In this document: piece after piece, positions 17,608 through 26,815 of the stretch | Numbering within the stretch: position 1 is the stretch's first letter | How the letters are laid out: every line of letters begins with the position of its first letter | Assembly (NCBI RefSeq): GCF_000376565.1 | Contig: NZ_BARG01000096.1 | Span: 1 to 64,000 of the forward strand | Origin: Streptomyces hokutonensis | GTDB lineage: Bacteria; Actinomycetota; Actinomycetes; Streptomycetales; Streptomycetaceae | DNA length: 64,000 nt | Direction: 5' to 3' | The notes under the pieces: model-generated | Databases searched by the model: none | Told to the model about the DNA's origin: nothing | The model's input: only the letters and a program-made list of their open reading frames with translations | Made by a program: the position numbers and the translations under genes

Positions 17608-19200
17608 ATGCCCCCCACCCTCGCCTCGCTCGTCCACCATTCCGCGCTCAAGCTCACCGTGCGCGCCGGCGAGGACCGTCTGGACGTGCCTGTGCGCTGG
17701 GCGCATGTCAGCGAGCTGGCCGACCCGGTGCCGTACATGGAGGGCGGGGAACTGCTGCTGATCACCGCGTTGAAGCTGGACGCGGAGGACCCCAAGGCCA
17801 TGCGGCGGTATGTGAAGCGGCTGGTGGGGGCGGGGGTCGTGGGGCTCGGGTTCGCTGTCGGGGTCAACTACGACGAGATTCCGAAGGCGCTGGTCGACAC
17901 GGCGGAGGAGGAGGGGCTGCCGTTGTTGGAAGTGCCCCGGCGGACCCCGTTCCTCGCGATCAGCAAGGCCGTCTCCGCCGCGATCGCCGCCGACCAGTAC
18001 CGGTCCGTGACCGCGGGGTTCGCCGCGCAGCGCGAGCTGACCCGGCAGGCCCTCACCGACGGCCCGGAGGGGCTGCTCGCCGCGCTCGCCTCGCAGGTCG
18101 ACGGATGGGCCGCGCTCTACGACACGTCCGGCGCCGTAGTCGCCGCCGCACCGGAGTGGGCGGGCCGCCGGGCCGCCCGGCTCACGGCGGACGTGGAACG
18201 GCTGCGGGAGCGCCCCGCGCCCGCCTCCTCCGTGGTGGGCCTCCCGGACAACGAGGACCGCGTCGAACTGCACTCCCTCGGCACCGGCCGACGCCCGAAG
18301 GCAGCCCTCGCGGTGGGGACCGCCGCCGCGCTCGGGACGGCGGAACGGTACGCCGTCCACTCGGCGATCGCGCTCCTGACCCTCACCACCGAACGCTCAC
18401 GTTCCCTGCAGGCCGCCGAGCAGCGGATCGGCGCGGCGGTGCTGCGGATGCTGCTCGCCGGACAGCCGGACCACGCGCGGGCGGTCGCCGGGGACCTGTT
18501 CGGAGCGCTCCTCGACGCTCCGTTCCGGGTGATCGTGGGGGAGGGCACCGGCGCGGACCGCGACCCGCTGGGCGGACTCGCCGAGGTCATGGAGTCGGCG
18601 GCGGCCCGCTCCGGGGAGGCGGTTCTCGTCGTACCGGAAGGGCCGCAGGAGTCGGAGCGGCTGGTCGTGCTCGCCGTCGACGGGGGCGCGGCCGTCGAGG
18701 CCTGCCGCGAGTACGCGGCGGCGCTGGAGGCCGAGCGCGCCTCCTCGGACGTACGGGAGCAGGCCGAGGACGACGGACCGGTCGTGGGACTCTCCGCACC
18801 GGCCGGACCCATCGCCGCCGCTGCCGCCTACAAGCAGGCGGAACAGGCGTTGTCGGTGGCCCGGCGGCGCGGGCGGGTCTTCGTCGAGCACGAGGAACTG
18901 GCGGCCGGGTCGGTGCTGCCGCTGCTCGCCGACGACGCGGTACGGGCGTTCGCGGACGGGTTGCTACGGCCGCTCTCCGAGCACGACGCGACCGGGCGCG
19001 GGGACCTGGTCGCCTCGCTGCGGGCGTGGCTGTCCCGGCACGGACAGTGGGACGCGGCGGCGGCCGACCTCGGGGTGCACCGGCACACCCTGCGGTACCG
19101 GATGCGGCGGGTCGAGGAGATCCTCGGCCGGTCGCTGGACGATCCGGACGTGCGGATGGAGCTGTGGCTGGCCCTGAAGGCGACAGCTGCCGCGGAGTGA
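17608..19200 (+). CDS. PucR-family transcriptional regulator
   Basis: The protein has 530 aa. The N-terminal PucR ligand-binding domain (about residues 1-125) includes the conserved RWAHVSEL and GGELLLITAL. A central GGDEF-related domain follows, then a C-terminal helix-turn-helix of the PucR/CdaR type (WDAAAADLGVHRHTLRYRMRRVEEILG). Members sense nitrogen compounds. Placed directly before the semialdehyde dehydrogenase gene and near gabT, it is the likely activator of GABA catabolism; this is inference. The ATG follows GAAGG. Confidence 0.88.
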   Translation: MPPTLASLVHHSALKLTVRAGEDRLDVPVRWAHVSELADPVPYMEGGELLLITALKLDAEDPKAMRRYVKRLVGAGVVGLGFAVGVNYDEIPKALVDTAEEEGLPLLEVPRRTPFLAISKAVSAAIAADQYRSVTAGFAAQRELTRQALTDGPEGLLAALASQVDGWAALYDTSGAVVAAAPEWAGRRAARLTADVERLRERPAPASSVVGLPDNEDRVELHSLGTGRRPKAALAVGTAAALGTAERYAVHSAIALLTLTTERSRSLQAAEQRIGAAVLRMLLAGQPDHARAVAGDLFGALLDAPFRVIVGEGTGADRDPLGGLAEVMESAAARSGEAVLVVPEGPQESERLVVLAVDGGAAVEACREYAAALEAERASSDVREQAEDDGPVVGLSAPAGPIAAAAAYKQAEQALSVARRRGRVFVEHEELAAGSVLPLLADDAVRAFADGLLRPLSEHDATGRGDLVASLRAWLSRHGQWDAAAADLGVHRHTLRYRMRRVEEILGRSLDDPDVRMELWLALKATAAAE

Positions 19201-19362
19201 CGGCCTCTGTGGAGTGGTGGCCGCCGCGGAGGGGCGGGCCCTGACGAACTGTACTGTTCCCGTCCGGTACCACTACGACTCGGCTAAACGCACCGCGGCC
19301 TCCCCGCACCTACGGTTGACCGAGAAGCCCCAAGACCACCCCCAACGCGGAAGGGCCGGGAC

Positions 19363-20808
19363 ATGACTTCCACCCACGCCTTCTGGCTCGCCGGCCGTCA
19401 GGCCACGGGCGAGGACACCTTCGACGTCACCTCCCCGTGGGACGGACGCCTCGTCGGCAAGGTCAGCGTGCCGACCGACGCCCAGGTCGAGGAGGCGGTG
19501 GCCGCCGCGTACGCCGTACGGGACGAGTTCGCCGCGACCCCCGCCCACGTCCGCGCCGCCGCCCTCGACCACGTCAGCCGGCGTCTCGCCGAGCGCACCG
19601 AGGAGATCGCGCAGCTGATCTCCGACGAGAACGGCAAGCCGATCAAGTGGGCGCGCGGCGAGGTCGGCCGGGCCGTGTCCGTGTTCCGGTTCGCGGCCGA
19701 GGAGGCGCGGCGCTTCAACGGCGGTGAGGCCCAGCGCCTCGACACCGACGCCGGCGGCCAGGGCCGGCTCGCTCTCACCCGGCGCTTCCCGAAGGGCGTC
19801 GTGCTCGGCATCGCGCCCTTCAACTTCCCGCTGAACCTGTGCGCCCACAAGATCGCCCCCGCGATCGCGGCCGGCGTGCCGATCATCCTCAAGCCGGCCC
19901 CGGCCACCCCGCTCTCCGGCCTGATCATCGGCGACCTGCTCGCCGAGTCCGAACTGCCCGCCGGCGCGTGGAGCATCCTGCCGGTCGCCAACGACCACAT
20001 GCCCGCCCTCGTCCAGGACGAGCGGCTGCCGGTGATCTCCTTCACCGGTTCGGAGAAGGTCGGCTACGCGATCATGGACTCGGTGCCGCGCAAGCACTGC
20101 ACCCTGGAGCTGGGCGGCAACGGCGCGGCCGTGGTCCTCGGGGACTACTCCTCCGACGCCGACCTCGACTGGGCCGCGACCCGTATCGCCACCTTCTCCA
20201 ACTACCAGGGCGGCCAGTCCTGCATCTCCGTGCAGCGGGTCATCGCCGACGCGGCCGTCTACGACCGTCTCCTCCCGCGCATAGTCGCCGCCGTCGAGGC
20301 CCAGGTCACCGGTGACCCCAGCGACGCCAAGACCGATGTCGGCCCGCTGGTCAGCGAGGCCGCCGCGCAGCGCGTCGAGTCGTGGGTCCAGGAGGCCGTC
20401 GACGCCGGCGCCACCCTCCTCACCGGCGGCAAGCGCGACGGCGCCTCGTACGCGCCGACCGTGCTCACGGACGTACCGGCAGATGTGACGATCTCCTGCG
20501 AGGAGGTCTTCGGACCGGTGCTGACCGTGACGAAGGTGGACGGCGAGGCCGCCGCCTTCGCTGCTGCCAACGACTCCAAGTACGGCCTCCAGGCAGGGGT
20601 GTTCACCCATGACGTGCAGGTCGCCTTCCGTGCCCACCGCGCGCTCGAGGTCGGCGGTGTCGTGATCGGCGACGTCCCGTCCTACCGCGCCGACCAGATG
20701 CCCTACGGCGGCGCCAAGCAGTCCGGTGTCGGCCGCGAGGGCGTGAAGTTCGCGATGGACGACTACACCTACGAGCGGGTGCTGGTGCTCACGGGCCTCG
20801 CGCTCTGA
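19363..20808 (+). CDS. Aldehyde dehydrogenase, probable succinate-semialdehyde dehydrogenase role
   Basis: The protein has 481 aa and belongs to the ALDH superfamily. The catalytic Glu lies in TLELGGNGA (E249) and the nucleophilic Cys in GGQSCISVQR (C287). Cofactor segments are VLGIAPFNFPLNL and SFTGSEKVGYAI. The carboxy block reads QMPYGGAKQSGVGREG. It resembles the broad NAD(P) aldehyde dehydrogenase branch that includes non-phosphorylating glyceraldehyde and phosphonoacetaldehyde enzymes as well as semialdehyde enzymes. Context, with PucR 163 bases upstream and gabT close by, favours oxidation of succinate semialdehyde to succinate. Substrate is inferred from context rather than sequence. 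Confidence 0.85.
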   Translation: MTSTHAFWLAGRQATGEDTFDVTSPWDGRLVGKVSVPTDAQVEEAVAAAYAVRDEFAATPAHVRAAALDHVSRRLAERTEEIAQLISDENGKPIKWARGEVGRAVSVFRFAAEEARRFNGGEAQRLDTDAGGQGRLALTRRFPKGVVLGIAPFNFPLNLCAHKIAPAIAAGVPIILKPAPATPLSGLIIGDLLAESELPAGAWSILPVANDHMPALVQDERLPVISFTGSEKVGYAIMDSVPRKHCTLELGGNGAAVVLGDYSSDADLDWAATRIATFSNYQGGQSCISVQRVIADAAVYDRLLPRIVAAVEAQVTGDPSDAKTDVGPLVSEAAAQRVESWVQEAVDAGATLLTGGKRDGASYAPTVLTDVPADVTISCEEVFGPVLTVTKVDGEAAAFAAANDSKYGLQAGVFTHDVQVAFRAHRALEVGGVVIGDVPSYRADQMPYGGAKQSGVGREGVKFAMDDYTYERVLVLTGLAL

Positions 20809-20835
20809 CCGTCCTCTCACCCGGCAGCTCTAGCT

Positions 20836-20854
20836 AATGGGAACCATTTTCATG
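20836..20854 (+). promoter_or_regulatory. Zur-box-like dyad in a convergent intergenic region
   Basis: AATGGGAACCATTTTCATG has a partial 9-1-9 dyad (ATG..AA / TT..CAT), close to the actinobacterial zinc-uptake regulator box (TGAAAATGATTTTCA type). TAGTCT follows at once and could be a -10. Both flanking genes point inward, so no coding gene lies downstream, only the hairpin at 20870. Confidence 0.4.
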
Positions 20855-20869
20855 TAGTCTCGCTGCAGC

Positions 20870-20903
20870 GGGCCCGGCACCGATGCCTTCCGGTGCCGGG
20901 CCC
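20870..20903. terminator. Strong bidirectional terminator hairpin
   Basis: A perfect 13-bp stem, GGGCCCGGCACCG with CGGTGCCGGGCCC, surrounds an 8-base loop. It lies between the convergent aldehyde dehydrogenase and GH3 genes and would stop transcription from both sides. Confidence 0.88.
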
Positions 20904-20932
20904 CTGCTTTCCGTCGGCCTGCTTCCGGACCC

Positions 20933-23770
20933 TCAGCCGGAGAAGCCGACGTGCGCGAGCCGCAACGGGCCGCGCAGCCTGATGTGCACGTCGTGCACGC
21001 CCTCGGCGACGATCCCGGCGCCGAGCGTGGTGTAGTCGTACGGGCCCGATGTGGGTGTGGACAGGGCGAGTTCGGCGAGTGCCGGGCCGCCGTCCAGGGA
21101 CAGTTCTACGACCCCCTCGCCCGCCACCTGCACGGTCACCTCCGTGACCCCGGTGCCGAAGTCGCAGTGCCGGTACGTCAGTTCGGCCGTCTCGCCGCTC
21201 ATCGGTGTCACCGCCTCGCCCGCCGCCTTCGTCCGGTCGACGATCTCGCCGCCCGACTGCTCGTCGAAGTCGGCCGCGGGCAGGCCTCGTTGGAGGACGT
21301 CGCGGGGTGCGGCGGGCTCACCGGTGAGCGTCACCGTCGTCCGCAGGCGGATGTCCTCGCTGGAGGCGCCGACGAGGAGGTGGTATCCGCCCGGTTCCAG
21401 GCGGTGGCCGCCCCGGGCCACGTCCCAGAACTCGAAGGCGGACAGCGGGAGTTCGAAGGAGAGGTCCGCCGTCTCGCCCGGGGCCAGCGTCACGCGCCGG
21501 TGCGCGACCAGTTCGCGGCGCGGGCGTGGGACCGACGGGTCGGCGGCGCGTGTGTACAGCTGCGCGACCTCGTCGGCCGTCACGTCCCCGGTGTTCGTGA
21601 CCGTGAACTCCACGTGCACCGCGCCGAGTTCGACGCGGACGCTCAGGTCGCCGTAGGAGAAGGACGCGTACGACAGTCCGTGGCCGAACGGGAACAGGGG
21701 CGTGCCCTCGAAGTAGAGGTAGGTCTGCCGGCCGCCGATCACGTCGTAGTCGAGGAGGTCGGGCAGGTCGGTGTCGGCCGCGTACCAGGTCTGGGGGAGG
21801 CGGCCGGCGGGGGAGGTGTCTCCGGCGAGGACGCGGGCGAGGGCGGTGCCGGCCGCCTGGCCGCCGTGGGCGGTCCACAGGATCGCGGGGAGGTCGGAGG
21901 GGTCGACCGTGTACGGGTACGCGGAGACCAGCGCCAGCACCGTGTTCGGGTTCGCGGCGCGGGCCGCGCGCAGCAGGCGCTGCTGCTGGGGCGGGAGTCG
22001 GAGCGTCGTACGGTCCTCGGTCTCGCGGCCGTTGATGTGCGGGTCGTTGCCCGCGACGACGAGCACCACGTCGGCCGCCTCGGCGACCCGGGCCACCGCG
22101 TCCTCGCCGCGCTCGGCGATCACCAGCTCGAAGATTTCTCCGCCCTCTTCGGCAACCTTCACGCCGTCGGCGGCGACAGAGACGTGGCGACCCGTGCCGA
22201 TGTGCAGTAGGAGGTGACCGTTCTCGTGGGGTTCCAGGCGGAATGTCTCCTGGACGACCCAGCCGCCGGGCTGGTCGGCGGAGGCGCGCACGTAACCGTC
22301 CTCGGCGACCGAGAGGTAGCGGCCGTCGGGGGCGCGGAGGGTGAGGACGCCCTCGCCCCAGTCGACGAGCGCGAGTTCGGTGCCGGTGGGGTCGGTGGTG
22401 AGCGGGGGGAGGTCGGTGCGGCCCGCGAGGAGGGCGGGGTCCAACGCGCCCTCGGCGCCGCGTACTTCGTCGGGCACGTCCGCCAACGGGACGTGCAGAC
22501 AGGCGCCTTGGGAGGTCTTCAGCCGTACCCGGTCCACGCCCTCCGCGAACTCGACGCGCTCGGCGCCGAACCGCTCGTACAGGCCCTCCAGCGGAGTGGA
22601 GCGGTGGATCAACGTGCCGCTGTACCAGTCGAGTTTGCACTCGTCCGCGAGCAGTCCGACCACGGCGAGACGGGTGTCGTGGGCGAGGGGCAGCAGGTCG
22701 CCGTCGTTCTTGAGGAGGACGACCGCTTGCTCGGCGGCCTCCTGGGCGAGGGCTCGGTGCGCCGGGGTGTCGAAGTCCTGGATGCCCGCGTGCGGGTCGT
22801 GCGCCGGGTCGAACTCGCCGAGCCGGAACCGGACCGAGAGCTGACGGCGTACCGCCGCGTCGATGTCGGCCTCGGTCAACAGCCCCTGTTCCAGGGCGCC
22901 TTGGAGCCGCGCCACGATCGTCGAGCCGTCCGTGCCGTGGTCGGTGAAGCTGTCCACGCCGGCGAGCAGCGAGGCCGCCGTCGCCTCCTCGTGGGTGTCG
23001 AAGTAGTGCTCGGAGTCGACCAGGTTGGAGGGCGCGCCCGCGTCCGAGCAGACCAGCAGGTCCTCGTCCGTCCAGGTGCGCAGGTGCTCGCGCAGATACG
23101 GCGAGACGTGGTTGGGGCGGCCGTTGACCAGGTTGTACGCGGGCATCACCCCGGCCACCGCGCCCGCCTCGACCGTCTCGCGGAAGGCGCGCAGGTCGTA
23201 CTCGTGCAGCACGCGCGGGCGGACGGAGGACGAGGTGATGTCGCGGCCGGTCTCGTTGTTGTGGGCCAGCCAGTGCTTGAGGACGGGAGCCGTGCGCCAG
23301 TACGTCGGGTGGTCCCCGCGCAGGCCGCGCGTGTACGCGGTGGCGATCGCCGAGGTCAGCCTCGGGTCCTCCGAGTAGCCCTCCTCGTTACGGCCCCACA
23401 GCGGGTGGCGCAGCAGGTTCACCGTGGGGGCCCAGACGTTGAGGCCCACGCGGTCGTCGCGGGCGCGCATCGCGCGGACCTCCTTGGAGACCGCGTCGCC
23501 GACCCGTCGTACGAGCTCCTCGTTCCAGGTCGCGCCCAGGCCCACCGCCTGCGGGAAGACCGTCGCCGGGCCCATCCACGCCACCCCGTGCAGGGCCTCC
23601 TGGCCGGTGCGGAACGCGGCGACGCCCAGGCGCTCCACGGCGGGCGCGTACTGGTGCAGAAATCCGATCTTCTCGTCGAGGGTGAGCCGTGCCAGCAGAT
23701 CGTCGATGCGCTTCGCGAACGGCAGCTGCGGGTCGCGGAAAGGCGGCGTAGGCGGCGTTTGTGCGGTCAC
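20933..23770 (-). CDS. GH3 beta-glucosidase with inserted beta-trefoil-like domain
   Basis: The protein has 945 aa and no signal peptide, so it is cytoplasmic. The N-terminal GH3 barrel (to about 320) carries LKHWLAHNNETGRD and the nucleophile Asp in LVCSDAGA (D243). The C-terminal alpha/beta domain has VVLLKNDGDLLPL and the acid candidate in GRETEDRTTLRLP (E583 or E585). Between these halves, about residues 420-550, lies an extra segment with repeated GRYLSV / GRHVSV units like a fascin-type beta-trefoil. An FnIII-like domain and a terminal carbohydrate-binding sandwich follow. It would release glucose from xyloglucan oligosaccharide backbones after side chains are trimmed. The GTG at 23770 follows AAGGGGAACC; an upstream ATG would overlap the operator. 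Confidence 0.88.
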   Translation of the reverse strand: MTAQTPPTPPFRDPQLPFAKRIDDLLARLTLDEKIGFLHQYAPAVERLGVAAFRTGQEALHGVAWMGPATVFPQAVGLGATWNEELVRRVGDAVSKEVRAMRARDDRVGLNVWAPTVNLLRHPLWGRNEEGYSEDPRLTSAIATAYTRGLRGDHPTYWRTAPVLKHWLAHNNETGRDITSSSVRPRVLHEYDLRAFRETVEAGAVAGVMPAYNLVNGRPNHVSPYLREHLRTWTDEDLLVCSDAGAPSNLVDSEHYFDTHEEATAASLLAGVDSFTDHGTDGSTIVARLQGALEQGLLTEADIDAAVRRQLSVRFRLGEFDPAHDPHAGIQDFDTPAHRALAQEAAEQAVVLLKNDGDLLPLAHDTRLAVVGLLADECKLDWYSGTLIHRSTPLEGLYERFGAERVEFAEGVDRVRLKTSQGACLHVPLADVPDEVRGAEGALDPALLAGRTDLPPLTTDPTGTELALVDWGEGVLTLRAPDGRYLSVAEDGYVRASADQPGGWVVQETFRLEPHENGHLLLHIGTGRHVSVAADGVKVAEEGGEIFELVIAERGEDAVARVAEAADVVLVVAGNDPHINGRETEDRTTLRLPPQQQRLLRAARAANPNTVLALVSAYPYTVDPSDLPAILWTAHGGQAAGTALARVLAGDTSPAGRLPQTWYAADTDLPDLLDYDVIGGRQTYLYFEGTPLFPFGHGLSYASFSYGDLSVRVELGAVHVEFTVTNTGDVTADEVAQLYTRAADPSVPRPRRELVAHRRVTLAPGETADLSFELPLSAFEFWDVARGGHRLEPGGYHLLVGASSEDIRLRTTVTLTGEPAAPRDVLQRGLPAADFDEQSGGEIVDRTKAAGEAVTPMSGETAELTYRHCDFGTGVTEVTVQVAGEGVVELSLDGGPALAELALSTPTSGPYDYTTLGAGIVAEGVHDVHIRLRGPLRLAHVGFSG

Positions 23771-23806
23771 GTGGGGTTCCCCTTGCGATGGAGCGGCGCG
23801 GCTCTT

Positions 23807-23820
23807 TCGAAGCGCTTCGA
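23807..23820. promoter_or_regulatory. LacI-type operator upstream of GH3 gene
   Basis: A perfect 14-bp palindrome, TCGAAGCGCTTCGA, 37 bases before the GH3 start. The same sequence occurs at 23966 and 38861, with a close variant at 38772. These sites border only genes of this carbohydrate locus, which encodes its own LacI regulator. Confidence 0.85.
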
Positions 23821-23965
23821 TGCTGATTCGATGAGGAGCGGGTGTCAAGAGACCTTCACCGTTATTTCAAGCAGCACATACGGACAGGTCACCCCGCACA
23901 CCTCGGAGGAATCTTGGGAGCGACCCTTGTGCACCCTCGGGCGTTCACTTAACCTCGCAGCAACA

Positions 23966-23979
23966 TCGAAGCGCTTCGA
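23966..23979. promoter_or_regulatory. LacI-type operator upstream of oligosaccharide transporter
   Basis: A perfect TCGAAGCGCTTCGA palindrome, about 83 bases before the binding-protein gene. With the copy at 23807 it brackets the divergent promoters, 159 bp centre to centre, which could allow looping. Confidence 0.85.
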
Positions 23980-24061
23980 CTAAGTGCTCTGTTCCACTCA
24001 AGACACCGCAGCCGACGGCTCCACCGCCGGGTGTCCTGGTGCGCCATGAAGGGTTGACGCA

Positions 24062-25753
24062 ATGACGCCGAACGCCTCCGCCGCCTCCGCTCCCAGCCGG
24101 AGAAGCTTCCTCGCCTCCACGGCGGTCGTCGCCGCAGCGGTGGCGGGAGGGGTACCGCTGCTCTCCGCCTGCGGCGCCTCGGACAGCGGCTCGGGCGGGG
24201 GCACCTCGCAGGGCAAGGGCGTCAAGAAGGTGCTGCCGGCCTTCGTCGCGAACAACGTGGTGACCCCGGACATCCCGGCGAAGAACGGCTCCGCGCTCGG
24301 CTTCACCAGCAAGCTCGACCTCGCGACCCTCAAGACCTCGGTGCCCAAGAAGCTCGGCAAGGGCGGCAAGGTCTCCATCATGTCGCCGTTCTGGGGCTCC
24401 CCGCCGAAGAGCGACAACGCCTACTACAAGGCGATGAACGCCCTGATCGGCGTCGACGTGGCCTGGCAGAACCAGGACGGCAACACCTACGACCAGAAGC
24501 TCGGCGCGGTTCTCGCCTCCAGCGACATCCCCGATGTCGTGGTCATCCCGGGCTGGAACATGGGCGGCAAGATACCCAGCGCCATCATCAACAAGTTCGC
24601 CGACCTCGGACCCTACCTCTCCGGGGACGCGATCAAGGAGTACCCGAACCTCGCGGCGATCCCGACGGACGCCTGGCAACGCTCCGTCTTCGGCGGCAAG
24701 CTGCGCGGCCTGCCCCAGCCGTCCCCGTACGTCACCGGCATCGTGCCCCTGTACCGCAAGGACATCTTCGACAAGGAGGGGTACGAAATCCCCACCTCCG
24801 CCGACGAGTTCATGGCGCTGTGCAAGGAGATCACCAACGCCAAGGCCAAGCGGTGGGCCTGCCTCGACATGAAGTGGACCGCCTTCCAGGCCTTCGGAGT
24901 GCTCTCGGGCAGCGAGAAGCCGCTCGGCTGGAACCTCGTCGACGGCAAGCTGATCAACCGCATCGAGACCCCCGAGTACCTCGAGGCGCTGGAGTGGACC
25001 CGCAAGCTGTTCGCCGCCGGATACGTGCACCCCGACGCCAAGTTGGGAAAGAGCGCGGCCACCGACCCGGGCCCCAAGTTCGCGGCCGGCGAGTTCCTCA
25101 TCTACGCCAACAACATCTCGCAGTGGTGGAGCCGCACCGCCGAACAGGCCACGCAGAACCCGGCCTACAAGATCTGGGGCATGGACATCTTCGGCCACGA
25201 CGGCGGCAACCCGAGCCTCTGGGCCGAACAGCCCGCCGGCATCTTCGCCTTCATCAGCAAGAACGCCTCCGAGTCCGTGATCCGCGACGCGCTGGCCGTC
25301 GCCAACGTCACCGCCGCGCCGTACGGCACCAAGGAGTACATGCTCACCAACTACGGCGTGGAGGGCACCCATTACACCGTCAAGAACGGTGTGCCCACCA
25401 AGACCGACCAGGGCAACAACGAGGTCATCAACGCCTACGTCATGGTCGCCAGCCCCGCCGCCACCATCGCCCACCCCGACTTCCCCGAGGTCGCCAAGGC
25501 GCAGGTCGAGTGGCAGCAGCGGATGGGCGCGTTCACCAAGAAGTCCAGCTTCTACGGGCAGATGATCACCGAGCCCTCCCGCTACACCAACCTCGGCAAC
25601 GACTTCGAGCAGTTGGAGGACGACATCACCCGCGGCCGCAAGAAGATCAGCGACATGCAGCAGGCCGTGTCGGACTGGAAGAGCAAGGGCGGCGACCAAC
25701 TCCGCGCCTGGTACCAGAAGTTGCTCGACGACAACGGCACCGCGACGAGCTGA
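24062..25753 (+). CDS. Oligosaccharide ABC transporter substrate-binding lipoprotein
   Basis: The protein has 563 aa. A Tat signal (SRRSFLAST) and lipobox (LLSAC) mark it as a folded-export lipoprotein. The mature domain is a large family-1-type solute-binding protein like those of the LplA/YtcQ group, long enough for oligosaccharides. Gene order with two LplB/LplC-like permeases supports this. Within a locus of xyloglucan-active enzymes it most likely binds xyloglucan oligosaccharides; this is inference. No ATPase gene follows, so a shared ATPase such as MsiK must serve it. The operator at 23966 lies upstream. Confidence 0.88.
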   Translation: MTPNASAASAPSRRSFLASTAVVAAAVAGGVPLLSACGASDSGSGGGTSQGKGVKKVLPAFVANNVVTPDIPAKNGSALGFTSKLDLATLKTSVPKKLGKGGKVSIMSPFWGSPPKSDNAYYKAMNALIGVDVAWQNQDGNTYDQKLGAVLASSDIPDVVVIPGWNMGGKIPSAIINKFADLGPYLSGDAIKEYPNLAAIPTDAWQRSVFGGKLRGLPQPSPYVTGIVPLYRKDIFDKEGYEIPTSADEFMALCKEITNAKAKRWACLDMKWTAFQAFGVLSGSEKPLGWNLVDGKLINRIETPEYLEALEWTRKLFAAGYVHPDAKLGKSAATDPGPKFAAGEFLIYANNISQWWSRTAEQATQNPAYKIWGMDIFGHDGGNPSLWAEQPAGIFAFISKNASESVIRDALAVANVTAAPYGTKEYMLTNYGVEGTHYTVKNGVPTKTDQGNNEVINAYVMVASPAATIAHPDFPEVAKAQVEWQQRMGAFTKKSSFYGQMITEPSRYTNLGNDFEQLEDDITRGRKKISDMQQAVSDWKSKGGDQLRAWYQKLLDDNGTATS

Positions 25754-25780
25754 CCGGGTACCGAGGCAAGGAGAACGGCC

Positions 25781-26815
25781 GTGTCCCACAGCACGGTGCC
25801 TCGGAGCAGGACCGAGGCCGACACGACGGGCAAGTCCCCGGTGGCGTCCGGCGGCGCCACCGGCACCCGGCCCAACCGCCCGAAGGCCAAGCTGAGTTGG
25901 CGCCTCAGGTTCAGACGCGACCGCGTCCTGCTCCTGATGACCCTGCCGGCCGTCCTGCTCATCCTGGTCTTCAACTACCTGCCGATCCTCGGCAACATCG
26001 TCGCCTTCGAGGACTACGACCCCTACGCCAGCGACAACGGCATCGTCTCGATGCTGCACAGCCCCTGGGTCGGCCTGGAGAACTTCCAGCAGATCTTCGC
26101 GGACTCCGCGTTCTGGAGCGCCGTACAGAACACGCTCGTCCTGTTCTTCCTCCAGCTGATCCTGTTCTTCCCGATCCCGATCCTGCTCGCGCTGCTCATC
26201 AACAGCGTGGTCAGGCCCCGGGTCCGGGCGCTCTCCCAGGCCATCCTCTACCTTCCGCACTTCTTCTCCTGGGTGCTGGTCATCGCCGTCTTCCAGCAAC
26301 TCCTGGGCGGGGCGGGGCTGTTCTCGCAACTCCTGCGGCAACACGGCTTCGACGGCCTCGACGTGATGACCGACCCCAACACGTTCAAGTTCCTCGTCAC
26401 CGCCCAGAGCGTGTGGAAGGACGCGGGCTGGGGGATCATCGTCTTCCTCGCCGCGCTGTCCTCCGTCAGCCCCGACCTCTACGAGGCCGCCGCGATGGAC
26501 GGCGCCGGCCGCTGGCGCCGCATGTGGCACGTCACGCTGCCGGCGCTCCGGCCGGTGATCGCGCTGCTGCTGGTCCTGCGCGTAGGCGACGCGCTCACCG
26601 TCGGCTTCGAACAGATCCTGCTCCAACGCGACGCCGTGGGACCCGGAGCGGCCGAGGTCCTCGACACCTTCGTCTGGTGGAACGGCGTCCGCAACCAGGA
26701 CTTCGGCTACGCCGCGGCGGCCGGACTCGTCAAGGGCGTGATCAGCCTCGGCCTGGTCCTCGCCGCGAACAAAGTGGCCCACCTCATGGGCGAGCAGGGG
26801 GTGTACAAGAAGTGA
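25781..26815 (+). CDS. Oligosaccharide ABC transporter permease, LplB type
   Basis: The protein has 344 aa. A hydrophilic 50-residue start precedes about six membrane helices. The EAA loop is YEAAAMDGAGRWRRMWHVTLPAL, and WWNGVRNQDFGYAAAAGLVKG follows near the end, as in LplB-class permeases. The GTG start follows AAGGAGAA, 27 bases after the binding-protein gene. Its stop overlaps the next gene by four bases (GTGA). Confidence 0.92.
   Translation: MSHSTVPRSRTEADTTGKSPVASGGATGTRPNRPKAKLSWRLRFRRDRVLLLMTLPAVLLILVFNYLPILGNIVAFEDYDPYASDNGIVSMLHSPWVGLENFQQIFADSAFWSAVQNTLVLFFLQLILFFPIPILLALLINSVVRPRVRALSQAILYLPHFFSWVLVIAVFQQLLGGAGLFSQLLRQHGFDGLDVMTDPNTFKFLVTAQSVWKDAGWGIIVFLAALSSVSPDLYEAAAMDGAGRWRRMWHVTLPALRPVIALLLVLRVGDALTVGFEQILLQRDAVGPGAAEVLDTFVWWNGVRNQDFGYAAAAGLVKGVISLGLVLAANKVAHLMGEQGVYKK

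Noticed and set aside
23945..26782. 945-codon open frame on the minus strand opposite the sugar transporter
   Set aside because: The plus strand encodes clear binding-protein and permease motifs. The minus translation is low-complexity and has no recognisable domain.
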